Below the pieces are notes generated by a model. That model did not search any database, was not told the DNA's origin, and worked only from the letters and a program-made list of their open reading frames with translations. From the NCBI RefSeq assembly GCF_009362815.1, contig NZ_WHNX01000003.1:140332-204331 (forward strand): DNA of 64,000 nt. Reading direction: 5' to 3'. The position numbers and the translations under genes are program-made. Every line of letters begins with the position of its first letter. Positions within the stretch are counted from its first letter, which is position 1. Shown piece after piece: positions 29,260-40,176 of this stretch. The stretch is from Alkalibaculum sporogenes. Its GTDB lineage: Bacteria > Bacillota > Clostridia > Eubacteriales > Alkalibacteraceae.

Positions 29260-30186
29260 ATGACACATAAAATCGACAACATAGCTATCTTTGGCTCAGG
29301 TCTAATGGGCAGTGGTATTGCTCAAATATTTGCAGTTGCAGGAAAGAAAGTTAAGATTTCGTCTAGGAATCCAGAAACTTCTACTGCATTACAAAATATA
29401 GAGCATAATCTTACTGTTATGGCTGACAATGGCGCTTTTGACAAAGCTAATATTCAAGCTGTCCTAGATAATATTGAAATATCACAGGATATGGAGTATG
29501 TAGTAAAGGATGCAGATTTAATTATTGAAAATATTCCGGAAAACATGGAATTGAAACAAAATTTATTTAAACAATTGGATGAAATATGTGATCCAAAGAC
29601 GATTTTAGCTAGTAATACTTCCGTTATGAGCATTACAGAAATAGGAAGTTTATGTAAAAATAGAGGAAGAATTGTTGGAACTCACTTCTGGAATCCTCCT
29701 TTCTTAATACCATTAGTTGAAATCGTAAGGACGGAATTCACATCTGATGAAGTTGTTGAATCTGTATATGATGTATTGAAATTTGCTGGAAAGAAACCAG
29801 TTAGAGTGAATAAAGATGTTCCAGGATTTTTAGCTAATAGGTTACAGCATGCACTTTGGAGAGAAGCTATTTCTATAGTTGAAAATGGAATAGCAGATGC
29901 GAAAACTGTAGATGAATCTATTAAATATGGTTTTGGTTTAAGATTACCACAATTGTCACCAATGGAAAATGCAGATATGGTAGGTACTGATTTAGCACTT
30001 TCAATTCATACTTACTTATTGAAACACTTGGAAAATTCTACAGAACCGTCTCCCTTACTAAAAGAAAAGGTTGAAAAAGGTGATTTAGGATTTAAGACAG
30101 GTAAAGGATTCCAAGAATGGACACCTGAAGAGATGCAAGAATCTAGAGATAATTTACTTAAATATTTAATTAAAGTTACGAAATGA
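29260..30186 (+). CDS. 3-hydroxyacyl dehydrogenase-family enzyme, probable 3-hydroxy-5-oxohexanoate dehydrogenase
   Basis: A 308-residue NAD-dependent dehydrogenase of the 3-hydroxyacyl-CoA dehydrogenase type: [15 protein letters not shown] (NAD site), [38 protein letters not shown] (catalytic His) and the [13 protein letters not shown] linker. ATG 29260 is chosen because AAGGGAG lies 8 bases upstream. In this operon the expected missing step is oxidation of (S)-3-hydroxy-5-oxohexanoate to triacetate, so I assign it by elimination; 3-hydroxybutyryl-CoA dehydrogenase is the alternative. Confidence 0.78.
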   Translation: MTHKIDNIAIFGSGLMGSGIAQIFAVAGKKVKISSRNPETSTALQNIEHNLTVMADNGAFDKANIQAVLDNIEISQDMEYVVKDADLIIENIPENMELKQNLFKQLDEICDPKTILASNTSVMSITEIGSLCKNRGRIVGTHFWNPPFLIPLVEIVRTEFTSDEVVESVYDVLKFAGKKPVRVNKDVPGFLANRLQHALWREAISIVENGIADAKTVDESIKYGFGLRLPQLSPMENADMVGTDLALSIHTYLLKHLENSTEPSPLLKEKVEKGDLGFKTGKGFQEWTPEEMQESRDNLLKYLIKVTK

Positions 30187-30199
30187 CCGGGAGGACAAC

Positions 30200-31378
30200 A
30201 TGAGAGATGTAGTTATAGTATCTGCGGTTAGAACTCCTATTGGCAGCTTTGGTGGGGTATTTAAATCCCTATCAGCTGTTGATTTAGGAGCAATCACTGC
30301 AAAAGAAGCAATTAAAAGAGCAGGTATAAAAAGTGAAGATATTGATGAAGTTGTATTAGGTAATGTTCTTTCTGCTGGATTGGGTCAAAATGTGGCAAGA
30401 CAGGTTGCCATTAAAGCTGGTATTCCTGAAACCGTATCTGCTATGAGTTTAAACAAGGTATGTGGTTCTGGACTCAGATCAGTAAGTCTTGCAGCTCAAA
30501 TGATAAAATCAGGAGATGCAGACATTGTATTAGCTGGAGGTACAGAAAGCATGAGTAACTCTCCTTATGTGCTACCTAAGGAACGATGGGGAGCAAAAAT
30601 GGGTAATACAATGATAGTAGACACTATGATTAAAGATGGTTTAACTGATGCGTTTACTGACATACACATGGGAATTACTGCTGAAAATATTGCAGAACAA
30701 TATGGAATTTCTAGACAAGAACAAGATGAATTTTCTGCAGCCAGTCAAAATAAAGCTGAGAAAGCGATAAAAGAAGGTAGATTTACTGAGCAAATTGTTA
30801 CAGTGTCTATATCACAGAAAAAAGGACAGATTACAAATATTGATACAGATGAATTCCCAAGGTTTGGGACGACTCCAGAGTCTTTATCAAAATTAAAACC
30901 TGCATTTAAAAAAGATGGAACAGTGACACCAGGAAATGCTTCAGGAATTAACGATGGCGCTGCTATGTTTATTGTCATGTCAAAAGACAAAGCCTTGGAA
31001 CTAGGCGTTGAAATTATGGCTACAATAAAAGGATACGCATCAGGTGGAGTAGCACCAGAAGTTATGGGGTGTGGACCAATTCCTGCAACACAAAAGGCAT
31101 TAGTAAAGGCAGGTATTACTGTAAAAGATTTAGACCTTGTGGAGGCAAATGAAGCGTTTGCAGCACAAGCAATAGCTGTTATTAGAGATTTAGAAATTAA
31201 TCCAGAAATAGTAAATGTAAACGGTGGAGCAATTGCGTTAGGGCATCCAATAGGGGCGTCAGGTGCGAGGATACTAGTAACATTACTTTACGAAATGAAG
31301 GCAAGAAATTGCAAGACGGGTCTTGCAACCCTCTGCATAGGCGGCGGAATGGGAACAACACTGATAGTAGAAAGATAG
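30200..31378 (+). CDS. Acetyl-CoA C-acetyltransferase (thiolase)
   Basis: A 392-residue biosynthetic/degradative thiolase. The nucleophilic Cys lies in [11 protein letters not shown] (near residue 88), the second active-site region [17 protein letters not shown], and the final CIGGGMG Cys is present. It would split acetoacetyl-CoA into two acetyl-CoA, the last step of phloroglucinol breakdown. Spaced 13 bases from the previous gene. Confidence 0.94.
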   Translation: MRDVVIVSAVRTPIGSFGGVFKSLSAVDLGAITAKEAIKRAGIKSEDIDEVVLGNVLSAGLGQNVARQVAIKAGIPETVSAMSLNKVCGSGLRSVSLAAQMIKSGDADIVLAGGTESMSNSPYVLPKERWGAKMGNTMIVDTMIKDGLTDAFTDIHMGITAENIAEQYGISRQEQDEFSAASQNKAEKAIKEGRFTEQIVTVSISQKKGQITNIDTDEFPRFGTTPESLSKLKPAFKKDGTVTPGNASGINDGAAMFIVMSKDKALELGVEIMATIKGYASGGVAPEVMGCGPIPATQKALVKAGITVKDLDLVEANEAFAAQAIAVIRDLEINPEIVNVNGGAIALGHPIGASGARILVTLLYEMKARNCKTGLATLCIGGGMGTTLIVER

Positions 31379-31398
31379 TAGGTTGAAAGGAGAATACA

Positions 31399-32256
31399 AT
31401 GAGTAATCTAGATAATAAAGTTATATTAACAGTAGCAACAACTGGTGCTTGGCCAACAAAAAAAGATACACCTAATATACCACTTCAACCTGAGGAAATA
31501 GCAAATGACATTTTAGATTGTTATAATGCAGGTGCAAGTATTGCACATATTCATGTTAGGGACGATGAGAACAAAGCATCTATGAATTATGAAAAATTTG
31601 AAGAAACAGTAAAATTAGTAAGAGAAAAGTGTGACATTGTAGTTAATCTTACAACATCTGGTGGAATAGGACTATCAGATGAAGTGAGAATTAAACCTTT
31701 TTCAGAGTTAAAACCTGAAATCGCGTCTTATGACTGTGGAACGATGAACTGGCAACATACTACTGTCTTTGAAAATAGCCCTAGATTCCTAGAGAAACTT
31801 GGCACGGCTATGCAAGAAGCAAATGTAAAACCAGAAATTGAGATATTTGATGCAGGTATGGTATACAATGCTCTTTATTACCTTAAAAAGGGATTTATTA
31901 AAGCACCTCTTCACTTTCAGTTTGTACTTGGAGTACCTGGTGGAATGACTGCAACGGTAGAGAATCTAGTATTCCTTAAGAGCCTATTACCAACTGATTG
32001 TACTTGGGGAGCTCTAGGAATAGGAAAGATGCATCTGCCAATTATGTATGCTGCACTAGCTTTAGGTGGTCATGTAAGAGTGGGAATGGAAGACAATATA
32101 TTCTATGCAAATAAAGTATTAGCAACATCCAATAGACAGTTTGTCGAAAGAACAAAAAGAATTGTAGTAGAGATGGGTAAGGAAGTTGCTACTCCACAAG
32201 AAACTCGAGAAATTCTTGGACTACAAAATTGGAATGTAAAAGGACATATGAAGTAA
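31399..32256 (+). CDS. BKACE-family beta-keto acid cleavage enzyme, probable triacetate acetoacetate-lyase
   Basis: A 285-residue TIM-barrel enzyme of the beta-keto acid cleavage (BKACE, DUF849) family. Zn ligands are in HIHVRDD (near residue 49) with later VLGVPGGM and the HVRVGMEDN motif. The family joins a beta-keto acid and acetyl-CoA to give acetoacetate plus a CoA ester. In the phloroglucinol pathway this step cleaves triacetate (3,5-dioxohexanoate), and the neighbours support that role rather than 3-keto-5-aminohexanoate cleavage. Confidence 0.87.
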   Translation: MSNLDNKVILTVATTGAWPTKKDTPNIPLQPEEIANDILDCYNAGASIAHIHVRDDENKASMNYEKFEETVKLVREKCDIVVNLTTSGGIGLSDEVRIKPFSELKPEIASYDCGTMNWQHTTVFENSPRFLEKLGTAMQEANVKPEIEIFDAGMVYNALYYLKKGFIKAPLHFQFVLGVPGGMTATVENLVFLKSLLPTDCTWGALGIGKMHLPIMYAALALGGHVRVGMEDNIFYANKVLATSNRQFVERTKRIVVEMGKEVATPQETREILGLQNWNVKGHMK

Positions 32257-32317
32257 TAAGGTAATATCACGTACTATGTGATAAATATAAATTAATTTAA
32301 ATGGAGGAATATAAAAA

Positions 32318-33256
32318 ATGGGAAAAAAAGTATTTGTAGATTTAACACATCCTTTTAGTGCAGAGATACCACGTTGGCCTTATTTTGCAAAGCCAGTAGT
32401 AGATTCTATGCACAGTTTATCAAAAGGCGGTGTTCTTACTCAGAGAATAGATTGTGTTCAACACACTGGTACACATGCAGATGCACCACGTCACGTTATG
32501 GAAACTGAATTTGATGGAAGACGTGCTCGGTACACTCATGAAATGCCTGTTGATGCTTACACAGGTGATGCAGTATGCCTTGAAATCGAAGTGGAAAAAT
32601 GGGGATTAATATTACCAGAACATCTTGAAGATGCTTGCAAGCGTGCAAATATCAAACCAGAAGAATTAGAAGGAATGGTCGTTTGCTTAAATACAGGTAT
32701 GCATCGTCAATTTGATGATTCAAAAGATTACTATCATTATTCATGCGGTACAGGAGTTGAAGCGGGAAAATGGTTTGTAAAAAACAAAGTTAAATGTGTA
32801 GCTATGGATATGCAGGCTCTTGATCATCCTCTTCATACAGCTATGGGTAATAACGGAGCGACTCGTTTAAACTTAATGGGTGCTTCAGGAAGACCAATAA
32901 CAGAAGAATACAAAGAACAATTTGGTGAAGAAGCATATGCTGAATTTGATAAAGATGAGTTCATCAGAATTCATGGAAAAGAAGCATACGATGCTAAATT
33001 TGGTGATTTAGAAGCAATTGGATGTTGGGGTACATGGGAGCCATGCCATAAACAATTGTTAGGTCACGGTATAGTAGGTGTTGAAAACCTAGGTGGAAAT
33101 TTAGATAAAGTTTCAGGTAAACGTTTCAGATTTAACTGCTTCCCAATCCGATGGTACATGGGTGACGGCTCTATGGTTCGTTGTGTTGCAGAAATTGATG
33201 AAGATGATGTTAATGACGTACCAGAAAGAACATATACTTACAGTGGATGTATTTAA
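32318..33256 (+). CDS. Cyclase-family metal hydrolase, probable dihydrophloroglucinol cyclohydrolase
   Basis: A 312-residue member of the cyclase/kynurenine-formamidase-like family with the metal signature HTGTHADAPRH (near residue 49) and VDLTHPFS at the N-terminus. The best characterised matching role in this gene order is dihydrophloroglucinol cyclohydrolase, which opens the reduced ring to (S)-3-hydroxy-5-oxohexanoate. The family is broad, so context carries the assignment. It is the last gene of the operon and is followed by a terminator. Confidence 0.83.
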   Translation: MGKKVFVDLTHPFSAEIPRWPYFAKPVVDSMHSLSKGGVLTQRIDCVQHTGTHADAPRHVMETEFDGRRARYTHEMPVDAYTGDAVCLEIEVEKWGLILPEHLEDACKRANIKPEELEGMVVCLNTGMHRQFDDSKDYYHYSCGTGVEAGKWFVKNKVKCVAMDMQALDHPLHTAMGNNGATRLNLMGASGRPITEEYKEQFGEEAYAEFDKDEFIRIHGKEAYDAKFGDLEAIGCWGTWEPCHKQLLGHGIVGVENLGGNLDKVSGKRFRFNCFPIRWYMGDGSMVRCVAEIDEDDVNDVPERTYTYSGCI

Positions 33257-33320
33257 TCACATATAAAAAATTAACTCTCAAAACGTAAATCGACTAAATT
33301 ATTAAAAATACTGACAACTT

Positions 33321-33383
33321 AGGATCTTCATAATCTGTATTAATATAATAAATTTATAAACAGATTATAGGAGATCCTTTTTT
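33321..33383 (+). terminator. Terminator of the phloroglucinol operon
   Basis: Long stem AGGATCTTCATAATCTGT/ACAGATTATAGGAGATCCT followed by TTTTTT. Confidence 0.92.
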
Positions 33384-33484
33384 AGTATCACGATGACATT
33401 GAAGATAATATCATTTAAAGTTAGATAGGAGTTTTGTTAAATCTTATTCGGAAATAGTATTCATTTATCTGATAGGATTTTTTT

Positions 33485-33573
33485 ATTGCGAAAACAATGA
33501 GATAAGAGGTAGATATGAGACGCTTTGGGGTAGTCTGTTAAATGTAGAGAAACTTGCAAAACGTGTTTCTTAT
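33485..33573 (+). repeat. Degenerate terminator-associated repeat
   Basis: Follows a T run and reads ATTGCGAAAACAATGAGATAAG, ending AGAAACTTGCAAAACGTGTTTCTT. Clearly related to the 24563 and 26498 copies but more diverged in the middle. Confidence 0.65.
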
Positions 33574-33596
33574 CAATAATTAGCACGAAATCTAAA

Positions 33597-33639
33597 TTGA
33601 CAAAGTATCTACAAAAGCTATATACTGTTGGTATACCAC
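33597..33639 (+). promoter_or_regulatory. Promoter plus GntR-type operator, TauE/SafE gene
   Basis: -35 TTGACA (33597-33602), 18-base spacer, -10 TATACT (33621-33626), operator core TGGTATACCA at 33629-33638. Same layout as at 17814. Confidence 0.85.
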
Positions 33640-33686
33640 ATGACTTAAATGTGTAAATAGTACATAAATTACAAGGAGGTTTATCT

Positions 33687-34445
33687 ATGAGTGACTTTAT
33701 TAATAGTATAGATCTCACATTGATTCAATGGATATTACTAATAATTTCAGCTATATTTGTCGGTTTATCTAAAACAAGTATCAGTGCATTTTTAATGATT
33801 GTTATACCAATTATTGCAAGTGTATTCGGTGGCAAAGAATCTACAGGCATAATATTACCTATGCTTATTGTAGGGGATGTTTTTGCTTTATACTATTATA
33901 ATCGCCATGCAGATTGGAAAGATGTTATTAAATTATTGCCATGGACGGCAATAGGACTTGGATTAGGCATTTTTGTTGGTAATTTTATTAATGATCAGAC
34001 TTTTATATCTATAATTGCTATATCAATAATGCTATGCTTGATAATATTGATATATTGTGAAGTAAAAGGTGACAAGCTTATAGTTCCAAAGGGGTTTTGG
34101 TTTCATGGTTTTGCTGGTATACTCACAGGATTTACATCTATGATTGGAAATGCAGCAGGTCCAATTTTTAGCGTGTATTTGTTATCATTGGGATTTAATA
34201 AAAATAAATTTCTCGGCACTACAGCTTGGTTTTTCTTTATCGTGAATATTTCAAAGATACCTTTGCAGGTAATTTTCTGGCATAATATATCCTTAAATAA
34301 TGCTATGTTTACTGCCATATTGATCCCAGCAATTGCCTTTGGTGCAGTGATTGGATCTTTTCTTATAAAGAAAATTAATGAAAAATTATTTAAGTATGCA
34401 ATTATAATGATGACAGCTATTGTGGCTATTAAGCTATTGATCTAA
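33687..34445 (+). CDS. TauE/SafE-family membrane transporter
   Basis: A 252-residue protein with about eight membrane helices and the family features GLSKTSISAF (first repeat), GFTSMIGNAAGPIFSVYLL (second repeat) typical of TauE/SafE (DUF81) anion carriers, which move sulfonates, sulfite or organic acids. It has its own TGGTATACCA promoter and lies between the phloroglucinol operon and the transhydroxylase. Substrate is unknown; export or uptake of an aromatic acid or acetate-like anion is plausible. Confidence 0.85.
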   Translation: MSDFINSIDLTLIQWILLIISAIFVGLSKTSISAFLMIVIPIIASVFGGKESTGIILPMLIVGDVFALYYYNRHADWKDVIKLLPWTAIGLGLGIFVGNFINDQTFISIIAISIMLCLIILIYCEVKGDKLIVPKGFWFHGFAGILTGFTSMIGNAAGPIFSVYLLSLGFNKNKFLGTTAWFFFIVNISKIPLQVIFWHNISLNNAMFTAILIPAIAFGAVIGSFLIKKINEKLFKYAIIMMTAIVAIKLLI

Positions 34446-34605
34446 GCTTTTTGTATTTTATACTTCGTGTATAATTTGAATAAGAAATTTTATTCCCAAT
34501 TAATATGATAATATCAAGAGTTATAGGGGTTTGTATTTAATAAATATAATGTAGATTTATGCATTATGATGGAATAGTAGAGTATATTATATGGTATCTC
34601 TTTCA

Positions 34606-34654
34606 TTGACAAATGAAATGATAAACCGTATACTAAATATAGTTGGTATACCAA
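34606..34654 (+). promoter_or_regulatory. Promoter plus GntR-type operator, transhydroxylase
   Basis: -35 TTGACA (34606-34611), 17-base spacer, -10 TATACT (34629-34634), palindrome TTGGTATACCAA at 34643-34654, slightly further downstream than at 17844. Confidence 0.85.
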
Positions 34655-34728
34655 AGGTATATAATTTATTTTTCTAGCTATAATAATTACATTTGAATTA
34701 ATTGAAATCTAAAAGGAGTGATTTAAAA

Positions 34729-37719
34729 ATGATGGTTTTTGAAAGATTTATCCCATTCAAAAGGTTAATTGTATCAATTATACTTCTTGGATTAAGTATT
34801 GTTATGAACCTTGAAAGACGAATATTTTCTCATATCGCAGAAAGGTTTAAGGAAAAAAATATGATAGTACAAATCAAACTAAGAGACAATTCCTTAGGTC
34901 GATACTACATATTTAAAGACGGAAAGGTTAAATCAAAAGGTGGGTTACATGAAAAGCCTGATGTTATTATGTCTTATGAGTCACCTGGAGTTATGCTTAG
35001 AGTCATGTCACCATTTAGAAGTCAATTAGAGTTTGTAAGTGCGTGTAAAGCATGTCAACTAGAAATGTGGGGTCCTGATGAACTATCTAATTGGTTTGCT
35101 ATGACACTAAATATGCTATTAACTGTAGGCACTAAATACGGAACAGATATGGGCAAAGGTGTTATGCGCTATACGAATAATACCAATGGTGGTCCAGTAT
35201 TTGTCTACGTAAAGGCAGGAAAAATTATACGAATTACACCTATAGATTTCGATGATAAAGACGCAGATCCTTGGACGATTAAAGCTAAAGGCAAAAGTTT
35301 TACTCCACCCAAAAAGACAACTGTTAGTCCTCATACTATGGCATGGAAATCTATGATCTATTCTCCTGATCGTATTAAGTATCCTATGAAAAGGGTAGAT
35401 TTCGATCCAAATGGAGAGAGAAACCCTCAAAATAGAGGTGTTTCAGGATATGAAAGAATAAGTTGGGATGAAGCTCTTGATATAGTAGCAGGGGAAATAA
35501 AGAGAGTGAAAAAAGACCATGGTCCAGGGGCAATTATGAATGGAAGTGGATCTCATCATACCTGGGGTGCATTAGGATACTGGCTAGGAGCGAGAATAAG
35601 GTTTTTTAATACCATTGGATGGACACCAATTGCTCACAATCCAGATAGTTGGGAAGGTTGGTTTTGGGGTGCGACTCATCACTGGGGACATAGTTCTCGA
35701 AATGGTGGAGGGGAAGCTTATAGCACAGTAGAAGACTGTATGCAAAACTCTGAAATGGTTGTTTTCTGGTCTAGTGATCCTGAGTCTACTAGTGGAGTTT
35801 ACGGTGCATCTGAAGGAACAATTAGACGTATGTGGTTAAAAGAACTAGGAATAAAAATGGTACATATTGATCCATTCTACAATCATACTGCAGCTTTGAT
35901 GGGTGGAAAATGGATTGCACCAAAAGTTGGTACAGATAGTGCCATGATTTTAGCTATTGCATATGTATGGATAACAGAAGATTTATATGATAAGGAATAT
36001 GTAGCTACTCGTACGATAGGGTTTGATATATGGAAAGATTATATCCTTGGCGGAGATGATGGTATTCTTAAGACTCCAGAGTGGCAAGAGACAGAGACTG
36101 GAGTGCCAGCTAAAGATGTTCGCGCATTAGCTAGAGAATGGGGAACGAAAAAAACATATCTAACCGCAGGTGGTATTACTGGTTTTGGTGGAGCATGTCG
36201 AACAGCTACTGGAACAGATTGGGCAAGAGGTGTAGTGTGTTTAATGGGAATGCAAGGTATGGGTAAACCTGGCGTAAATATGGGAGGTGTACAACAAGGT
36301 ACTCCTGTAGATACGAGATTCTATTTTCCTGGTTACGCTGAAGGCAGCATGTCGGGAGATTTTACAGGTCCTGGTCATGGTACTACATTGTATCAAAGGA
36401 TGCCACAGCTACCTTCTGTAAATACAGTCAAACAAGTAGTGCCACGTTTGCGTATACCGGAAGCAGTAATCGACGGAAAGACATCAGGGTACTCTACAGA
36501 TCCTATGTCTATTGAAGGTCAATTTTTTGAATATAAATATCCTGCTCCAGGTCATTCGCCTGTAAAGATGTATTATAAATACGGTGGATCACATTTTGGA
36601 ACTATGCCTGATACAAATAGGTATGTAAATATGTATCGAACAGATAGCTTGGAATTTGTTGTAAATCAATCTATTTGGCATGAAGGAGAGTCAAAGTTTG
36701 CAGATGTAATATTACCTGCATGTACAAACTTCGAACGTTTTGATATCAGTGAATTTGCGAACTGTGGTGGTTATATATTTAACTCTTTTACACAAGTGAA
36801 TAATAGAGTAGCTGTTATGCAACATAAATGTATCGAACCTATTGGTGAGTCTAAATCAGATATCGAAATATTCTTAGAAATATCGAAAAGATTAGAATTA
36901 GCAAATCCGTTTTCTGAAGGTCATAGCGAATTTGACTGGTGCAAACGTTTCTTTGATGCAACAGATTTAAAAACTAAAATATCTTGGAAGAAGTTCTTAA
37001 AAAGAGGATATTATGTAATACCGCCTACTACAGAAGAGAGTAGAGATCCTGTATCTATGAGATGGTTTGCTGAGGGAAAAGAAAAAGATACACCTGAGTT
37101 AACACCTCTTCCAGGAGATTATACTGAAGAGTATAGGAAAGGATTACAAACCCAATCTGGTAAAATAGAATTTGAATCGTCTAGCTTAAAGCGTTTCGAT
37201 CCAGACGATCCAGACAGACTTCCAATAATGAAATACGTTGCTTCATGGGAAGGACCTAGTACAAAGGAACTTTACGACAAATATCCCCTACAACTAATGT
37301 CGCCTCATCCTAGATATACTTTCCATACCCAAAGTGATGGGAAAGAAAGTACCATTAATGATATTTCTGAACATCGTGCACTTATTGATGGATACTACTA
37401 TTGGATTGCTCGAATTAATGCAAGTGATGCAAAGGCTAGAGGTATCAAAGAAAATGATTTAGTGAAATTATATAACGATAGAGGTGCTGTTATTTGTGCA
37501 GCAAAATTAACTGAAAGAGTACCACCAGGAACCGTTCATTCTTATGAATCTTCGGCAAAATACGATCCTGTTGGAGAACCTGGCAAATCAGCAGACCGTG
37601 GTGGTTGTATCAATCAATTAACCCCTAGTCGAATGATAATAAAAAAATCCCACGGAGCAGGCTATATGTCTTGTCTAATTGAAGTGAAAAAATGGGATGG
37701 TAAGGAGGTGGCAATATGA
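34729..37719 (+). CDS. Pyrogallol-phloroglucinol transhydroxylase-like molybdoenzyme, large subunit, with N-terminal SCP2-like extension
   Basis: A 996-residue bis-MGD molybdopterin enzyme. From about residue 150 it closely follows the transhydroxylase large subunit of Pelobacter acidigallici as I recall it: [24 protein letters not shown] (active-site His), HNPDSWEGW (Mo-ligand Ser and adjacent Asp), [26 protein letters not shown] and CINQLTP. No N-terminal CxxC Fe-S motif, as in that enzyme. The family moves a hydroxyl from tetrahydroxybenzene to pyrogallol giving phloroglucinol. Odd: residues 1-140 are extra, with a hydrophobic helix (about 13-28) and an SCP2-like lipid-binding segment (about 45-130). 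ATG 34729 follows AAAAGGAGTG. A catechol dehydroxylase role is the alternative. Confidence 0.87.
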   Translation: MMVFERFIPFKRLIVSIILLGLSIVMNLERRIFSHIAERFKEKNMIVQIKLRDNSLGRYYIFKDGKVKSKGGLHEKPDVIMSYESPGVMLRVMSPFRSQLEFVSACKACQLEMWGPDELSNWFAMTLNMLLTVGTKYGTDMGKGVMRYTNNTNGGPVFVYVKAGKIIRITPIDFDDKDADPWTIKAKGKSFTPPKKTTVSPHTMAWKSMIYSPDRIKYPMKRVDFDPNGERNPQNRGVSGYERISWDEALDIVAGEIKRVKKDHGPGAIMNGSGSHHTWGALGYWLGARIRFFNTIGWTPIAHNPDSWEGWFWGATHHWGHSSRNGGGEAYSTVEDCMQNSEMVVFWSSDPESTSGVYGASEGTIRRMWLKELGIKMVHIDPFYNHTAALMGGKWIAPKVGTDSAMILAIAYVWITEDLYDKEYVATRTIGFDIWKDYILGGDDGILKTPEWQETETGVPAKDVRALAREWGTKKTYLTAGGITGFGGACRTATGTDWARGVVCLMGMQGMGKPGVNMGGVQQGTPVDTRFYFPGYAEGSMSGDFTGPGHGTTLYQRMPQLPSVNTVKQVVPRLRIPEAVIDGKTSGYSTDPMSIEGQFFEYKYPAPGHSPVKMYYKYGGSHFGTMPDTNRYVNMYRTDSLEFVVNQSIWHEGESKFADVILPACTNFERFDISEFANCGGYIFNSFTQVNNRVAVMQHKCIEPIGESKSDIEIFLEISKRLELANPFSEGHSEFDWCKRFFDATDLKTKISWKKFLKRGYYVIPPTTEESRDPVSMRWFAEGKEKDTPELTPLPGDYTEEYRKGLQTQSGKIEFESSSLKRFDPDDPDRLPIMKYVASWEGPSTKELYDKYPLQLMSPHPRYTFHTQSDGKESTINDISEHRALIDGYYYWIARINASDAKARGIKENDLVKLYNDRGAVICAAKLTERVPPGTVHSYESSAKYDPVGEPGKSADRGGCINQLTPSRMIIKKSHGAGYMSCLIEVKKWDGKEVAI

Positions 37720-38555
37720 AAACATGGCATATGATTATTGACGTTGAAAAATGTGAAGATTGTAATAATTGTCTTTTAGCATGTAAAGATGAATATGTAA
37801 ATAACGAATGGAAGGGATACTCAAAACCCCAACCAAATCTAGGTCAAAAGTGGATCAATGTACAAAGAAAAGAAAGGGGTACATTCCCTTTAATTGACGT
37901 AGCATATAGACCTACACCGTGTATGAACTGCGATGATGCCCCTTGTATAAAAGCGTCAAAAGGATGCGCTTCCAAGAGATCTGATGGGATTGTAATTATA
38001 GATCCTGAAAAATCAAAAGGTAGAGAAGATCTAGTTAAATCTTGTCCCTATGATGTTATATGGTGGAATGCTGAATTAAATATTCCTCAAAAGTGTACAT
38101 TTTGTGCTCATCTAAAGGATGAAGGCTGGAAAGAACCAAGATGTGTTCAAGTATGTCCTACAGGGGCTTTACGAATAGAAAATTTAACAGATGAAGAGTT
38201 TAGTCAAATAATAGAAAATGAGAAGCTAGAAGTACTTCACAAAGAACTAAAAACTTCTCCAAGAGTATATTACAAGAATCTATACCGTTTTGAAAAGTGT
38301 TTCATAGTAGGAAGTGTAAGTATAAAGAAGGACGGCATTGTCGATTGTGCTGAAGATGCAAGAGTAGTGTTGTATAAAGAAAAAGTCAAGATTGAAGAAT
38401 CAATAACAGATAATTACGGAGATTTCAAATTTGATAAATTAGATGAAGATAGTGGAGAATATACATTAGAAGTATCTTATAAAGATAAAAAAAGTAAAAC
38501 TATAACAGTTAATGTAGCGAAAAGTATTAATGTTGGAGAAATTTTATTTGATTAG
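37716..38555 (+). CDS. Transhydroxylase-like small subunit, Fe-S protein with C-terminal Ig-like domain
   Basis: A 279-residue electron-transfer subunit with cysteine motifs for three [4Fe-4S] clusters ([11 protein letters not shown] at residues 12-22; [16 protein letters not shown] ... CVQVCPTGA) and a C-terminal transthyretin/Cna-B-like domain from about residue 190 ([14 protein letters not shown] ... [21 protein letters not shown]). This architecture, including [13 protein letters not shown], is that of the Pelobacter transhydroxylase beta subunit. Its ATG overlaps the large-subunit stop (ATGA), so the two are co-translated. Confidence 0.9.
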   Translation: MKTWHMIIDVEKCEDCNNCLLACKDEYVNNEWKGYSKPQPNLGQKWINVQRKERGTFPLIDVAYRPTPCMNCDDAPCIKASKGCASKRSDGIVIIDPEKSKGREDLVKSCPYDVIWWNAELNIPQKCTFCAHLKDEGWKEPRCVQVCPTGALRIENLTDEEFSQIIENEKLEVLHKELKTSPRVYYKNLYRFEKCFIVGSVSIKKDGIVDCAEDARVVLYKEKVKIEESITDNYGDFKFDKLDEDSGEYTLEVSYKDKKSKTITVNVAKSINVGEILFD

Positions 38556-38906
38556 GATATATATAACTTAATATTATCTTTAAGAATAACCCTATACAAA
38601 AGATATTAATTATTACTCAACCAGATTTTTAGGTTAGTGTAATAAAACCTGTTGCACAACAAATTGATTATCTGATATGCTATGTAACAGCATAATAGTA
38701 ACAAGATTGAATGGTATTTACCCGGTCAGGGTTGGCGAGGCTTGTAGCGGTTGAAAGAACCAGAAGCCCCTTCAACCTACGACGGGAGTTTTAGTGCCTA
38801 TTAATGCGGGATAAATACCTTATATTTATAATACTAGATATATAAAAGATAGAAGAATTAATAATAAATAAAAGTAAAATAAAAATAACTAGAGAGGTGG
38901 AATACA
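38556..38906. other. Gap with structured repeat, copy A
   Basis: 351 bases without a gene. 38706-38816 is a copy, in opposite orientation, of the element at 41501-41611; both can fold a central hairpin. A LysR promoter is presumably in 38820-38900; no clear -35/-10 pair was assigned. Confidence 0.6.
38706..38816 (+). repeat. Second repeat family, copy A
   Basis: Shares with the reverse complement of 41501-41611 the blocks ATTGAATGGTATT, GTTGGC.AGGC.TGTA, TGAAAG, AACC.A.GA.GGG.GT and TTAAT..GGGATAAA. The hairpin arms differ between copies but stay paired (GGGGCTT/AGGCTTG type here, GGCATGTA/TACATGCC there). Confidence 0.75.
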
Positions 38907-39812
38907 ATGAGCAATTTAAATTCTTTAAATATGAGCATTGCGCAAATACGATATTTTATTAAAGTTGTGGAGTGTAATAGTTTTACAAAAGCTTCTCAAC
39001 AGTTAAATATGTCACAATCCTCTATTAGTAAGAATATATCCTCTCTAGAACAAACTTTAGAATTACAACTCTTTATTCGTGAGAATAAAAGAATCATAAT
39101 TACAGAGGCAGGAATCTATCTATATAAAGAATTTAAAGAAGCTATAAAAAAAATTGACCAGGCTATTGACGAATCACATATTTTACAAGGTGGATACTCT
39201 AATAATTTAACAATTGGTGGACTAGATGCACATAGACCAGATGCCTTTGTTCTTCCACTTGTAAAGAAATTTAAAAAAGTCTATAAAAATATTTCAATTC
39301 AAGTAGAAAATTGGTCGGTGCAGGACGTACGCCATAAACTTATTGATGGTGAGTTGGATATTATTTTTACTGTTTTGTACGATGTTGAGCAATTAAACAA
39401 AGAAATTTTTGATTATAAAGTTGTAGCAGAATGTACTCTGAGCGTAGGTATGTTAGAAACTAATCCATTATGTGAAAAATCTGAAATAACTATTTTAGAT
39501 TTAAAAGACTCTCATTTTGTATCGATTTCACCACAATATACGCCTAGCTATAATCACCTATTAAAAGAAATTTGCACGTCACATGGATTTCAACCAAAGA
39601 TTACATATTATACATCAAGTGCCAATTCGCTAATTTCTAATCTTCGTAATAACAAAGAAGTTTTTATCTGTGATGAATTTTATAGAGACTATTTGAATAA
39701 GTCTGTCTGTTGGAAACCTTTGAAAGGAACGATTAGTGGAATTGCTGTAGCTTGGAAAAAGGATAATAAGAAAAAAAGTGTTAGGCTATTCATAGACTCT
39801 ATAAATCTTTGA
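38907..39812 (+). CDS. LysR-family transcriptional regulator
   Basis: A 301-residue LysR protein: N-terminal winged HTH (IRYFIKVVECNSFTKASQQLNMSQSSISKNISSLEQTLELQLF) and a C-terminal effector-binding domain. It follows the transhydroxylase genes and precedes the UroD/corrinoid cluster, so it may control either; the sequence does not decide. ATG 38907 follows GAGAGGTGG. Confidence 0.93.
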   Translation: MSNLNSLNMSIAQIRYFIKVVECNSFTKASQQLNMSQSSISKNISSLEQTLELQLFIRENKRIIITEAGIYLYKEFKEAIKKIDQAIDESHILQGGYSNNLTIGGLDAHRPDAFVLPLVKKFKKVYKNISIQVENWSVQDVRHKLIDGELDIIFTVLYDVEQLNKEIFDYKVVAECTLSVGMLETNPLCEKSEITILDLKDSHFVSISPQYTPSYNHLLKEICTSHGFQPKITYYTSSANSLISNLRNNKEVFICDEFYRDYLNKSVCWKPLKGTISGIAVAWKKDNKKKSVRLFIDSINL

Positions 39813-39814
39813 TT

Positions 39815-39859
39815 TTTATCCCGCATTAACAAGCACTCTTACTGAATAAAGTTTCACTA
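39815..39859 (+). repeat. Second repeat family, internally deleted copy
   Basis: TTTATCCCGCATTAACAAGC (one end of the family) is joined directly to TACTGAATAAAGTTTCACT (the other end), with the roughly 150-base middle missing. Compare the fuller copy at 41501-41700. Confidence 0.7.
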
Positions 39860-39910
39860 AAAGTTGTTTTCTATTAAAAATACAGTGTGAATAAATTTGA
39901 CCAAATGGTC

Positions 39911-39945
39911 AAAGCTATGTGTACTAAAACATAGCTATTTTTTTA
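39911..39945 (+). terminator. Terminator after LysR gene
   Basis: Stem AAGCTATGT/ACATAGCT followed by ATTTTTTT. Just upstream is a TTTGACC/GGTCAAA inverted repeat (39896-39913). The gap to 40176 also holds a CATTCC/GGAATG hairpin at 40059-40075; no promoter was firmly identified for the next gene. Confidence 0.85.
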
Positions 39946-40176
39946 TTTACAACAATATGGTAATTGAAACAATTTATAATATTACTAAAAGATTGAATTC
40001 TAAGGAAAATACTAAGTTAATGATTCACTATCTATAAACGCGCCAACTAATAAAAATGCATTCCATTTTGGAATGACATGATGAAATTTTCTCGCTGTAA
40101 TAAGAGCATAAAATATTGTAACATTAATAAGTAAATCAAATTTATAGTTATTAAATACTACGAGGATGGTGCAAAA

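Noticed and set aside
36181..37719. Reading the large molybdoenzyme as formate dehydrogenase or DMSO reductase
   Set aside because: It lacks the N-terminal Fe-S Cys motif and Sec/Cys ligand of formate dehydrogenase, and the motifs and small-subunit architecture fit transhydroxylase much better.
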